Translations under genes and position numbers: made by a program | NCBI RefSeq assembly: GCF_003583765.1 | Contig: NZ_QXQA01000009.1 | Location: 62,001-126,000, forward strand | Direction of reading: 5' to 3' | DNA from: Paenibacillus nanensis | GTDB taxonomy: Bacteria > Bacillota > Bacilli > Paenibacillales > Paenibacillaceae | Length of the DNA stretch: 64,000 nucleotides | Notes under the pieces: model-generated | Seen by the model: the letters and a program-made list of their open reading frames with translations, nothing else | Database searches by the model: none | Told to the model about the DNA's origin: nothing | In this document: piece after piece, positions 34,212 to 42,402 of the stretch | How positions within the stretch are numbered: position 1 is the first letter of the stretch | Layout of the letters: the number at the start of each line of letters is the position of its first letter

Positions 34212-35686
34212 GCTGTATCACCGCCTTGATTTTCCGACATTAACGGCAGCTTGATGCAGAAGCGCGCCCCGCCGCTATTTCGGTTCTCCGCCCATACGAT
34301 GCCGCCGTGGCCTTCCACTATCTGCTTCACGATAGCCAGCCCGAGGCCGCTGCCGCCCGTTTCAGAATTGCGGGACTGCTCCGCGCGATAGAATCCGTCG
34401 AAAATATATGGCAAATCCTCGGCGTCAATGCCGGGTCCCGTATCCTCGATTTCAATCTTCGCGAAGTCTTTCTCCTTACGAACCTTAACGGTCACCTGAT
34501 GCTCCCTCGGAGCGCCGTCATGCAGCATATACTTCACGCTGTTGTTCAGCATGTTGGTGAATACCCGGTACAGCTTGTCCGGATCGACGGCGGCGAGCAT
34601 CGGGCCTTCCGACGCATCCTGGAACAGCAGCTTCACGTCCGACTTCTCCATTTCGAAGCGCTGCTCGTCTAGCAGATACTCCAAGTACCTTGCGATATCG
34701 ACTGTTTTAAAATCGAACACAACCTTGTGCATATCCAGCTTGGAGAAAAGAAACAGCTCGTCAATCAGCTGGTCCATATCCGAAGCCTTCCGATAGATCG
34801 TCTGCATGTAACGCTGGCGCTTCTCTTCCGTATTGGCGATGCCGTCCATAATGCCTTCCACATATCCTTTTATCGCCGAAATCGGCGTTTTCAGGTCATG
34901 GGAAATATGGGAGAGCAGCATCTTGCGATTGTCCTCGTACTGCAAGCTCTGCTCGATGGAATGCTTTAGGCGGATACGCATTTCCTCAAACGCCGCGCTG
35001 AGCTGGTCGATCTCGTTCTGATTCCCGCCTCCGACAGGCTTCTGAGGACGTAGCTCTTGGGACAAATCGCCGTCCTTGATCTTGAGAGCAGCTGCGCGAA
35101 GCGAACGGATCGGACGAATAATGCTCCGAGAGACGAAGTAGGTAAGGAGCAGACCGGTCAAGCAGACGATAATCAGTCCCGCAGCCATGGTGACCCGGTG
35201 CCAAAAGATCGGAACCGGCTCCAGACGATAATAGAGCAGAAGCTCCCCTTCGCTTCCATCCTTGAACGGAAACGCGATGGCCTTCGATTTGAACCGGTAA
35301 TGCTTCAGCCGCAGCTCATCGCGTTCCTCGTCGGCGATACGCTGCCAATCCTCGTCCGGCGACAGCTCGTTAAGAAACGGCGAGACGTCGGTTATCACGC
35401 CGTCCTTCGTCAGAAGGAATCCCGCCCACTGCTCGCTCAGCCTTTGCTGCATGCCGCTAATATACGCCGGGTCCTCCATCTTCTCGGATTCATCCCGCAG
35501 CACATACAGCAATTCGCCATAAATGATAGCCTGATTGAAGCTTTCATTTTTCTGAGCTTCCGTAAACTCTCTCAAATCTTGATTGTTGCCGGCGAAAAAC
35601 AAAAACAGCATAAACAGCATAAGCAGAATAACCGGCACGATCGCCATCGCCAAGTACGACATATAAAGCTTGATTTTGATGGACAT
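34208..35686 (-). CDS. membrane sensor histidine kinase
   Basis: 492 residues. A first transmembrane helix (about 8-32) is followed by an extracytoplasmic sensor of about 130 residues, a second helix (about 165-190) and HAMP (SRSIIRPIRSLRAAALKIKDGDL). The dimerisation/phospho-acceptor H-box is SHISHDLKTPISAIKGY, and the ATPase domain has N box (NMLNNSVKYML), G1 (EIEDTGPGIDAEDLPYIF) and G2 (SGLGLAI). The extracytoplasmic sensor has no recognisable ligand domain. It is the first gene of the kinase/regulator/RND operon; cell-envelope or antibiotic stress is a reasonable guess for the signal given the exporter. Confidence 0.92.
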   Translation of the reverse strand: MSIKIKLYMSYLAMAIVPVILLMLFMLFLFFAGNNQDLREFTEAQKNESFNQAIIYGELLYVLRDESEKMEDPAYISGMQQRLSEQWAGFLLTKDGVITDVSPFLNELSPDEDWQRIADEERDELRLKHYRFKSKAIAFPFKDGSEGELLLYYRLEPVPIFWHRVTMAAGLIIVCLTGLLLTYFVSRSIIRPIRSLRAAALKIKDGDLSQELRPQKPVGGGNQNEIDQLSAAFEEMRIRLKHSIEQSLQYEDNRKMLLSHISHDLKTPISAIKGYVEGIMDGIANTEEKRQRYMQTIYRKASDMDQLIDELFLFSKLDMHKVVFDFKTVDIARYLEYLLDEQRFEMEKSDVKLLFQDASEGPMLAAVDPDKLYRVFTNMLNNSVKYMLHDGAPREHQVTVKVRKEKDFAKIEIEDTGPGIDAEDLPYIFDGFYRAEQSRNSETGGSGLGLAIVKQIVEGHGGIVWAENRNSGGARFCIKLPLMSENQGGDTA

Positions 35687-35723
35687 AGCTCACGCCCTGT
35701 CTTGCTGTAATTCTGAACCTATC

Positions 35724-35736
35724 GTTTATCATAAAC
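35724..35736. promoter_or_regulatory. 13-bp perfect palindrome upstream of the kinase gene
   Basis: GTTTAT-C-ATAAAC, about 38 bp upstream of the kinase ATG. Possible operator for the operon (for example autoregulation by the response regulator); short enough to be chance. Confidence 0.3.
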
Positions 35737-35798
35737 ACGATTTCTAAACGAACTGGAACACATTTCTTACAAAATTATTACGTTTCAAATAAATTTCA

Positions 35799-36338
35799 TT
35801 AATGCAAATTGCCGAATTTATCGATCGGCCATACGCGGAATACGGCTTTGCCCTCCAGGCTGTCCTGCGCGACGGCGCCGAAGGTGCGGCTGTCCAGACT
35901 GTTCTCGCGGTTATCGCCCATTACAAAAACATGACCCGCCGGCACCGTATAGGGCATAGGGACGACAACCGGATAAGTTTCGCCTTTGGCATAATCTTCA
36001 TCCAGCTTCACCCCGTCGACGTAGACCTCCCCGTCTTTCATATCAATGGTTTGGCCAGGCAGCGCAATTACGCGCTTCACCAGACGAGAGTCATACTCCG
36101 GGCCGTTAATGATCACGATGTCGCCGCTCTTTGGACCGTGAAACCGGTACGACCATTTATCCTCGATCAGTCTTTGCCCTTCTACGAGCGTATTTTGCAT
36201 CGACACATTATGTACTTCCGTTTGAGCATACACGTAGTTTTGGAACAGTAGCGCGCCTACGACGGCGATGCCGAGCGATAGCGTCCAATCTTTAATCTCC
36301 TTTACCCATTTATTCTGACGTTTTTCCGTTTTCTCCAT
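35799..36338 (-). CDS. lepB: type I signal peptidase
   Basis: 179-aa Gram-positive-type signal peptidase I. It has one N-terminal membrane helix (about residues 19-36) and an extracytoplasmic catalytic domain. The catalytic Ser is in VHNVSMQNTL (S46) and the general-base Lys in SRLVKRVIALPG (K88), followed by the box E motif GDNRENSLDSRTFG. It removes signal peptides from exported proteins. The ribosome site is AGAGGTG. It stands alone, divergent from the MFS gene, with no clear promoter seen in the 192-bp gap. Confidence 0.93.
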   Translation of the reverse strand: MEKTEKRQNKWVKEIKDWTLSLGIAVVGALLFQNYVYAQTEVHNVSMQNTLVEGQRLIEDKWSYRFHGPKSGDIVIINGPEYDSRLVKRVIALPGQTIDMKDGEVYVDGVKLDEDYAKGETYPVVVPMPYTVPAGHVFVMGDNRENSLDSRTFGAVAQDSLEGKAVFRVWPIDKFGNLH

Positions 36339-36530
36339 TTCTCTTCACCTCTGTTTGTCGATAATGACGCGAAATCATAAGACCGCGACACTCTTCATAA
36401 TAGTCTACAACCTATCGTTAATACGGACAATATAGCCAGAAAGTTTCCATCTCCTGCATGGATCAAAAAAGGGGTAGCGCCATCGCGGCGATTGCGTTAC
36501 AGTGGACGTTGAAAGGAATGGTGAACACCT

Positions 36531-37751
36531 ATGAATCGCAAAGCTGCAAAAGAAGGACGCGCCCTTTTTACGATCGTTACCCTGCTTTACTGGACGTCTA
36601 TGTACATCTATGTGCCCACCCTATCTCCCTACTTAAGCGCAGGCGGTTATTCGCTTGCGTTTATCGGCATCGTTCTCGGCAGCTATGGCTTTACCCAGAT
36701 GCTTGTCCGTTTTCCGCTTGGTATTTTCTCCGACCGGCTTGGTAAACGTAAGCCTTTTATTATACTCGGCATGATTTGCGCCAGCTTAAGCTGTCTGCTT
36801 TTTCTTGTGCCTGGCGGCTGGTTCTGGCCGATAGCGGCTAGAATTGTGGCGGGCGTATGCGCCTCCGCGTGGGTCGCGTTCACCGTTATGTATGCCGGTT
36901 ATTTCGCGGCTTCGGAGACGGGGCGTGCAATGGGCAGAATCAGCGTGATGACGGTGGTCGGGCAAATGATCGGCATGCTTGCTAGCGGCGCATTGACGGA
37001 AGGCGTCGATCCCCGCGCTCCGTTTGCGGTGGGGGCTGTCATAGGCGCGTTAGGACTGCTGCTTGCTTTCTTCATTCGCGAGCCGGAAGGAACGGCGAGA
37101 AGCGCCGCAAACGGAATGTCCTTCGAGAAGGTCGCAACGGTTGTCCGCGACAAGACGCTGCAGCGGGCGTCGCTGCTTTCCATTCTCGCGCATGGCGTCT
37201 TATTTATTACGATGTTCGGCTTTACCCCGCTTAAGGCCGAAGAGCTGGGCGCCGGCGGCACTCAGCTTACGCTTCTAGTATTTGCATTTATGCTCCCACA
37301 CGCCGCCGCGTCGTTGGCCGGATCCCATCTGTTCGTGCCGAGGCTGGGGCTTAACGGCACGATCACGATTGGTTTTGTAGTGAGCGCTATCTGTACAATC
37401 GCTTTAATTGCCGCGCCAAACCTCGGCATGCTGTATGTAACGCAAGCGGTTAACGGCTTTGCGCAGGGGCTCCATCTCCCTCTTCTGCTCGGCATGGCGA
37501 TTCGCGAAGTCGACACCTCGTCCCGCGCTACCGCAATGGGCATGTATCAGGCGCTGTATTCGATCGGGATGTTCTCCGGTCCGTTCCTTGCGGGCTGGCT
37601 GAACGGGCAGTGGGGGCTAGACAGCGGCTTTTGGTTTGGAGCGGCGCTTGCGGCCTTGGCTGCAGCTGTAGCGCTTCGAAAGGTAATCCTCGACAAACGA
37701 ATGGCTGCAGGAGCAAAACGCGGCACCTCGCAATCTGCGGATATAAGCTAA
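36531..37751 (+). CDS. MFS transporter
   Basis: 406-aa major facilitator with twelve predicted helices. Motif A between helices 2 and 3 is present (LGIFSDRLGKRKPF), and the central loop carries a charged segment around residues 185-205. The overall type is that of drug/metabolite exporters (MFS_1). An AAAGGA ribosome site lies 13 bp upstream of the ATG, rather far. The substrate cannot be inferred. It is followed after 49 bp by the HAD gene in the same direction. Confidence 0.85.
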   Translation: MNRKAAKEGRALFTIVTLLYWTSMYIYVPTLSPYLSAGGYSLAFIGIVLGSYGFTQMLVRFPLGIFSDRLGKRKPFIILGMICASLSCLLFLVPGGWFWPIAARIVAGVCASAWVAFTVMYAGYFAASETGRAMGRISVMTVVGQMIGMLASGALTEGVDPRAPFAVGAVIGALGLLLAFFIREPEGTARSAANGMSFEKVATVVRDKTLQRASLLSILAHGVLFITMFGFTPLKAEELGAGGTQLTLLVFAFMLPHAAASLAGSHLFVPRLGLNGTITIGFVVSAICTIALIAAPNLGMLYVTQAVNGFAQGLHLPLLLGMAIREVDTSSRATAMGMYQALYSIGMFSGPFLAGWLNGQWGLDSGFWFGAALAALAAAVALRKVILDKRMAAGAKRGTSQSADIS

Positions 37752-37800
37752 GTAATCGGGCTTTAGATAAGATTCGAATCGAGGATAAGGTGGTTATAAA

Positions 37801-38445
37801 ATGAAGCGGAGTTATTCAACGATTGATCATATTGAGGAAGGCTCGGGCAAGCCACAGCTTGTCTTCGATATCGGAGGCGTGCTTGCTACCAATCTATCGC
37901 CTGTTTTTTGGGAGCTTGTCGCTGCCCATTCCAATCAGAAAGCCGAGCCCTTGTACCGCAAATATAAAGAGGAACAAAGCAAGATGCTGTGGACAGGCGG
38001 CATAACGGAAGCGGCCTTTTGGGACTGGTTATGTCGGGCTGCCAAGGGATTAAGCGAAGAGCAGGGAAAGGCGTACTTAAAGGAAAGTTTGCAGCCGCTG
38101 CCGGCCATTCGCTTATTGGAGAAATGGAGTCTTGCGGCGGATATTCACATTTTGAGCAATCATTTGTCGGCATGGGTGGAACCGATTTTGCAGGATGTGC
38201 GCCCGTTTCTTCGTACCGTGACGATATCAAGCGCCGTCGGCTTACGGAAGCCGCAGCGGGAGCTGTTCGAGCATGTCGGCTCGCAGCTTCCCGCAAACAG
38301 CCGTATCTTGTTTATCGACGATCAGCCATCCAATCTTGAGCAAGGCGCTGCAAGCGGCTGGTCCACGCTGCTTGCCGATCCGGAAGGATTATGGTCCGGA
38401 AAAGTTGATGAATGGTTGAGCGCAATAGCTGGTACTCCTAACTAG
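37801..38445 (+). CDS. HAD-superfamily phosphatase (YihX-like)
   Basis: 214 residues. Motif I is LVFDIGGVLATN (nucleophilic Asp, D-x-G form), motif II Ser is at ILSNHLSAWVE, motif III Lys is in GLRKPQRELFE, and motif IV acids are in ILFIDDQPSNLEQG. A helical cap lies between motifs I and II. Typical substrates for this branch are small sugar phosphates or nucleotides such as FMN. The stop codon overlaps the stop region of the convergent ATPase-EcfT gene by 4 bp, with no intervening terminator. Confidence 0.85.
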   Translation: MKRSYSTIDHIEEGSGKPQLVFDIGGVLATNLSPVFWELVAAHSNQKAEPLYRKYKEEQSKMLWTGGITEAAFWDWLCRAAKGLSEEQGKAYLKESLQPLPAIRLLEKWSLAADIHILSNHLSAWVEPILQDVRPFLRTVTISSAVGLRKPQRELFEHVGSQLPANSRILFIDDQPSNLEQGAASGWSTLLADPEGLWSGKVDEWLSAIAGTPN

Positions 38446-40259
38446 ATTGTAACAAAGCAGCCGATCAGAAGAAGAAGAAAGCTGCCGGTGACGGCAATCG
38501 CGAGCAGCCCCGCATCCGCTTTGCCGAAAGCAAGGCGGAAGCCATAAGTCGGCTTGACGGGCATGCTGCCGTACCCTCTCGCCTCCAGCGCGTCGGCCAT
38601 CCCTTCCGCCAGCCGGAGAATGGCGCGGATGTACGGGATAAACACCGACCGAAGCATCGTAATAGGGACGGCGCCAAGCCGCGAACCCGATTTCCCTCTT
38701 GCGGATGCGAGCTTGGCAAAACGCCCCCACTCCCGCGCAAGCAACGGAATAAAGCGGAAAATAATCGTAATGAGCAGTCCGACCGCATGAATAGGCAGTC
38801 CGAAACGAGCCGTCCAGCCGAAGGTTTGCTGGATGGCTCTTTGCAGTCGCAGCGGCGTCATAAGCTCCAGCATCGGCATTCCAAACGCCATGATGACCAT
38901 GAGCTGGAACAGTTTCACCGTCGTCGGCTCCGCCTTCGACCAGTCGAAGGTTAATGGCGTTAATGAAATACCGGCGATGAGAGCAAGAATAACGGTTACG
39001 ATGGCAAAAGCTCTAAACACAGACAACCATTTTCGAATGAGCGGCAGCGTTGGGGCGATAACGGCCGCCGCAACGCATGCGGCCAGCGCCATTTGCCCCA
39101 TGCCGCCAAGCGTGAGCGTACAAGCGGTCAGCAGGAAATACGCCAGGACGAGCGCCCGGGGATCAAAGCGGTCCGGCCGGAGCCAGCGGCTTTGTTTCGC
39201 ATCCAATGTCCGCTGCTGCGGCTCGGACAGCTTGTTGCCCCAAGCCGGTGCAGCGCGAGACGGCTCAAGAGATCTCGTTCCTTCAGTCTGTTGCTCAGTT
39301 CGTGCGCTCGCTGATGCCTTTGCAGCCGGCTGTTGCGCACGCAAGGCACCCGCGCTCATCCGGCCGGCATGCGGCGCATGCGCGTAAAGCCGGCCGCCCC
39401 GTGCCGCGAGACCGCCCGCAATGGCCGCCGCCAGCTCGCGCGGCTCCGGCCACAACGCCCCGCCGCTGCGCGTAGCGGGGCCCTCCGGCGGCAAAGCCGC
39501 CCTCTCGCGCAGCAGAGCCTGCGCGCGCAGCGCCTGCGGCGCCGCAGAGGCGAGCTCGCGCGCCGCCTCTGCCGGTGCCGCTTCGCGGACGGCGCCATCG
39601 TCAACCACGATGACGGCGTCCGCGAGCGGAAGCAGCGCGTCGAGGTCGTGCGTTGCCACGACCGCTCCGCGCCCCGCCGCCTTATGCGCTTCGAGAATCG
39701 CGCATAGGCGGCTTGTGCCGGCGGCGTCCAGCCCCGCCGTCGGCTCATCGAGCAGCAGCCAGTCCGGCTCGCACGCGAGCAGACAGGCGAGAGCCAGCCT
39801 TCGCTGCTGGCCGCCGCTCAGCGTCCAAGGATCGCGCTCCAGCAGAGCCGGCTGGAGCCCCGTTACGTCGAGCGCCGCCAGCATTCGGCGCTCCGTCTCT
39901 TCTTCCGGCAGCTTATACGGCCTCATCGAATACAACAGCTCCTCACGCGCTGTCTGCGCAAACCACTGCGCGTCCGACTGCTGCATCGCCAGCCCGAAAC
40001 GGAGCAGCGCGCTGCGGTTCAGCTTCTTGTTCCGCTTCGGAAGCCAAAGCGGCTCCCCGCCGATCGAGATGCTGCCTGTTTGGAGCTTGCGAAGTCCGGC
40101 CATCGTCTCCAGCAGCGTCGACTTTCCCGCACCGTTACGTCCGATAAGAAGCGTAATGTTTCCTGGCTCGAAGGTAAGGTTAATCATAGCGAGCAGTAAC
40201 CTGTTTTTGTCGTCTTCCGCGCACACCGTAACATTCGTCAGCTTCCAGTCAGCCGGCAT
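38442..40259 (-). CDS. fused ECF transporter protein: ATPase (EcfA) plus transmembrane coupling subunit (EcfT)
   Basis: 605 residues in one frame. Residues about 1-230 are an ABC ATPase: Walker A GRNGAGKST (40-48), signature LSGGQ (147-151), Walker B WLLLDEPTAGLD (167-178), and switch His in VATHDLDAL (H204). Residues about 231-365 are an Ala/Arg-rich, GC-rich linker. From about 368 on is an EcfT domain with membrane segments and the two coupling-helix ARG motifs (ASARGKS and LEARGYG). ECF modules normally encode EcfA and EcfT separately, so the fusion is notable. It overlaps the second ATPase gene by 11 bp, and divergent bioY suggests a biotin importer (BioM-BioN fused, in BioMNY terms). Confidence 0.88.
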   Translation of the reverse strand: MPADWKLTNVTVCAEDDKNRLLLAMINLTFEPGNITLLIGRNGAGKSTLLETMAGLRKLQTGSISIGGEPLWLPKRNKKLNRSALLRFGLAMQQSDAQWFAQTAREELLYSMRPYKLPEEETERRMLAALDVTGLQPALLERDPWTLSGGQQRRLALACLLACEPDWLLLDEPTAGLDAAGTSRLCAILEAHKAAGRGAVVATHDLDALLPLADAVIVVDDGAVREAAPAEAARELASAAPQALRAQALLRERAALPPEGPATRSGGALWPEPRELAAAIAGGLAARGGRLYAHAPHAGRMSAGALRAQQPAAKASASARTEQQTEGTRSLEPSRAAPAWGNKLSEPQQRTLDAKQSRWLRPDRFDPRALVLAYFLLTACTLTLGGMGQMALAACVAAAVIAPTLPLIRKWLSVFRAFAIVTVILALIAGISLTPLTFDWSKAEPTTVKLFQLMVIMAFGMPMLELMTPLRLQRAIQQTFGWTARFGLPIHAVGLLITIIFRFIPLLAREWGRFAKLASARGKSGSRLGAVPITMLRSVFIPYIRAILRLAEGMADALEARGYGSMPVKPTYGFRLAFGKADAGLLAIAVTGSFLLLLIGCFVTI

Positions 40260-41106
40260 AGCGCATCACCGCCTCCGCAAGCTGCTCCGGCGTGAACGGC
40301 AGCTCGTCCAGCTCTACACCTTGCCCTTTCAACTCCCACGCGACCCGAATCGAATACGGCGCCTCTAGGCCCAGCCTCTCCGCCGCGCTTTGATTCCGTC
40401 CGCCGCTGCCATCGTTTCCGCGTTGGAACAAACTCTCCGCAGTTCCTTCGAATACGACCTCGCCGGAATCCAGGACAAGCACCCGATCTTCGGCCCGAAG
40501 CTCCTCCATCCGCTGCGTTGTCCAAACTACGGTTGTTCCCGCCTTGTGCAGCCCCCGTACCGTGTGCAGCACTTCCAGCGACATCGCCGGATCCAGCATC
40601 GCCGTTACTTCATCAAGCAGCAAAGCCGGCGCACGAGCAGCCAAACAAGCCGCAATGGCAGTCAATTGCTTTTGCCCGCCGGACAGCGTCTCCACCTTCT
40701 GGCGCATTCGGCCGCCCAGCCCCACTTCGCTTAGAGCCTGCTCTGCAGCGCTAATAATAGCTCGCTCCTCAAATCCGCTTCGTTCAAGCATCGCGACGAC
40801 ATCCTCCCATGGCGTTGCCCCGATAATGCCGGCCTCGGGCTGCTGCAGCACGATCGGGATTGCGCCGCTGTCAGCCTCAGGCCTAAGGCCGTGCCGCGAT
40901 ATGTTCCCGCCGACGCCTTTCATGGGCATGCCTGCCATTACCTTCAGTAATGTGCTTTTCCCGCTGCCGTTAGCTCCAACGATCGTGATCCATTCGCCTT
41001 CCCGGATACGCAGCGAGAGCGGCTTCAATATCATGGCCGCAGAACCATCCGTCACGGGCGGCGTTACCGATACCTCGTCCAACTCCAATTCAAAGTTCCC
41101 CAGCAA
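40249..41106 (-). CDS. ECF transporter ATP-binding protein with altered switch motif
   Basis: 285 residues. Walker A VGANGSGKST, signature TLSGGQKQL and Walker B ALLLDEVTAMLDP with the catalytic Glu are present. The H-loop reads VVWTTQRMEEL, so the switch histidine is replaced by Gln, and this ATP site may hydrolyse poorly. The start codon is TTG (41104-41106) behind a GGAGG site with a 7-base spacer. It is the partner NBD for the ATPase-EcfT fusion, giving a transporter with one consensus and one degenerate H-loop. The BirA box at 41160-41193 lies between this gene and bioY and could control both. Confidence 0.85.
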   Translation of the reverse strand: MLGNFELELDEVSVTPPVTDGSAAMILKPLSLRIREGEWITIVGANGSGKSTLLKVMAGMPMKGVGGNISRHGLRPEADSGAIPIVLQQPEAGIIGATPWEDVVAMLERSGFEERAIISAAEQALSEVGLGGRMRQKVETLSGGQKQLTAIAACLAARAPALLLDEVTAMLDPAMSLEVLHTVRGLHKAGTTVVWTTQRMEELRAEDRVLVLDSGEVVFEGTAESLFQRGNDGSGGRNQSAAERLGLEAPYSIRVAWELKGQGVELDELPFTPEQLAEAVMRYAG

Positions 41107-41125
41107 AAATATTCCTCCAAACCTC

Positions 41126-41154
41126 TTCCCATACCAAACAGGCTATGCTACAAT
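41126..41154 (+). promoter_or_regulatory. candidate sigma-A promoter of bioY
   Basis: TTCCCA (41126-41131), 17-bp spacer, TACAAT (41149-41154). The expected transcription start is about 41161, at the left edge of the BirA box. Confidence 0.5.
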
Positions 41155-41159
41155 TCGAT

Positions 41160-41193
41160 TTGTTAACCTAATTTTATCCTAAATGGTTAACAA
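41160..41193. promoter_or_regulatory. BirA (biotin repressor) operator
   Basis: TTGTTAACC-N16-GGTTAACAA, a perfect 9-bp inverted repeat matching the known Gram-positive BirA box type. It lies 32 bp upstream of the bioY start and 53 bp from the divergent ATPase gene, so biotin-dependent repression of bioY is very likely and of the ATPase genes possible. Confidence 0.9.
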
Positions 41194-41225
41194 TAATTTT
41201 GCAACTGGATAAAGGAGTCGTTTCG

Positions 41226-41843
41226 ATGCAAACCGTCAACATTCGTTCAATCGTATTCACCGCTCTATTCGCAGCACTATTTATTGTCTTCAGCATCATA
41301 CAGCTTCGAATTACAGCATCTGCCGTTCCGATCACATTCCAGACTTTAGCCGTTATATTAGCGGGCGTTTTTCTTCGGCCCGGCCAAGCGTTCTCCAGTA
41401 TATGGATCGTGATCGTACTCGCGGCGTTCGGCCTGCCCGTCTTCGGCGGCAAAGGCGGCATCTCTCATCTGATCGGCGCGACCGGCGGCTTTATATTCGC
41501 CTTCCCGTTCTGCGCCCTCTTGATCAGCCTAGCTATGAATCGGCTCCTTCGCAGCGAGGGCTTATGGCGGAGCAAATGGACCGCTGCCCTGCTTCTATTT
41601 ATCGTCTTTGAATTGTTCGGCTCGCTTCTTTCTTATATCCCAGGCGTGCCTTGGATGATGCACGTAACCGAATTGCCGCTTAACAAGGCGTTAGTAGCAG
41701 GCTTCTACCCGTACCTGCCCGGCGATGCCGTCAAATCGGCAGTCGCCGTTGTCGTTACCCTTTCCCTGCAAGGATACATCAGACAGCTGAGGTCTTCGCA
41801 TGCCAAATCTTCGGCGCAAGCCGCAGCGCCTGTCGGAAGTTAA
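41226..41843 (+). CDS. bioY: biotin ECF transporter S component
   Basis: About 205-aa BioY family membrane protein with six hydrophobic segments. The conserved features include AVPITFQTLAVILAG near the N-terminus, FGLPVFGGKGGISHLIGATGG in the middle, and the FYPYLPGDAVKSAVA stretch. It binds biotin in the membrane and associates with the ECF energising module encoded divergently. The ATG at 41226 is chosen over an upstream in-frame one at 41199 because AAAGGAG precedes it by 8 bases. The BirA operator upstream independently supports biotin as substrate. Confidence 0.95.
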   Translation: MQTVNIRSIVFTALFAALFIVFSIIQLRITASAVPITFQTLAVILAGVFLRPGQAFSSIWIVIVLAAFGLPVFGGKGGISHLIGATGGFIFAFPFCALLISLAMNRLLRSEGLWRSKWTAALLLFIVFELFGSLLSYIPGVPWMMHVTELPLNKALVAGFYPYLPGDAVKSAVAVVVTLSLQGYIRQLRSSHAKSSAQAAAPVGS

Positions 41844-41857
41844 TCCCCTTACGAAAT

Positions 41858-41888
41858 AATGCCCGTAAGCTTCGCGCTTACGGGCATT
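41858..41888. terminator. bidirectional terminator between bioY and ricA
   Basis: Perfect 13-bp stem AATGCCCGTAAGC with complement and a TTCGC loop; T-rich sequence follows on both strands. The two convergent genes share it. Confidence 0.85.
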
Positions 41889-41896
41889 TCTTCATG

Positions 41897-42379
41897 CTAG
41901 TCGCTGCAATTTTCCGGAGCGGGCTCGTTGGCGTTCTCAACGTTAATACGGTCGGATACCGTATCGCGAATAACGGTAACAACCAGCTGCAGCAAGTAGT
42001 TAATGTCGGCCTGGCTCTGCTGGAACTCGGTGACGATCGGAATATTGTCGAGCTCGTCTTGAAGAGCTTCCATCTCTCCTTCGATCTTTTTCACCATGTC
42101 CGCATTTTTGAACGTCGTTTCGAACGCGACAACTTCCTTCTGCTTTTTCTTAATTTGATTAATCAGCGCTTGTACGCGTTCGTTGCTGTTAATCTGCTTC
42201 TCCGCGCGGCGGTAGTGCTGAACCTCGTCGGAGTTATAAATAACCTCGGCCAGCTCCTTCGCCTTCTTCATAATGTCTTCCTTCACGATCAGATCGCGGG
42301 TATGGAAGGAAGGAATATCGTTTTCTCCGCCATGATGCATACAAGCTACGCCGTGCTCGTGATTATGTTGCTCTGCCAT
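41897..42379 (-). CDS. ricA: RicA/YmcA (YlbF family) RNA-processing complex subunit
   Basis: 160-aa YlbF/YmcA family helical protein directly downstream of miaB, the same position as ymcA (ricA) in Bacillus subtilis. RicA, RicF and RicT form the Y-complex, an RNase Y specificity factor that carries iron-sulfur clusters and affects sporulation, competence and biofilm formation. The core (DIMKKAKELAEVIYNSDEVQ and VQALINQIKKKQKEV) fits the family. A C-terminal Cys (APENCSD) is in a position like the cluster ligand of Bacillus RicA. Unusual is an N-terminal extension of about 25 residues with several His and one Cys (HNHEHGVACMHHGG). Confidence 0.87.
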   Translation of the reverse strand: MAEQHNHEHGVACMHHGGENDIPSFHTRDLIVKEDIMKKAKELAEVIYNSDEVQHYRRAEKQINSNERVQALINQIKKKQKEVVAFETTFKNADMVKKIEGEMEALQDELDNIPIVTEFQQSQADINYLLQLVVTVIRDTVSDRINVENANEPAPENCSD

Positions 42380-42402
42380 TTCTAAATCGCTCCTCTATGC
42401 CG

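Noticed and set aside
36339..36530. Promoter pair between lepB and the MFS gene
   Set aside because: Several AT-rich hexamers exist, but none has correct spacing to a partner box.
39421..40368. 315-aa plus-strand frame opposite the ATPase-EcfT gene
   Set aside because: Composition is Ser/Ala/Arg-rich from GC-rich antisense sequence; the minus strand carries intact ABC motifs.
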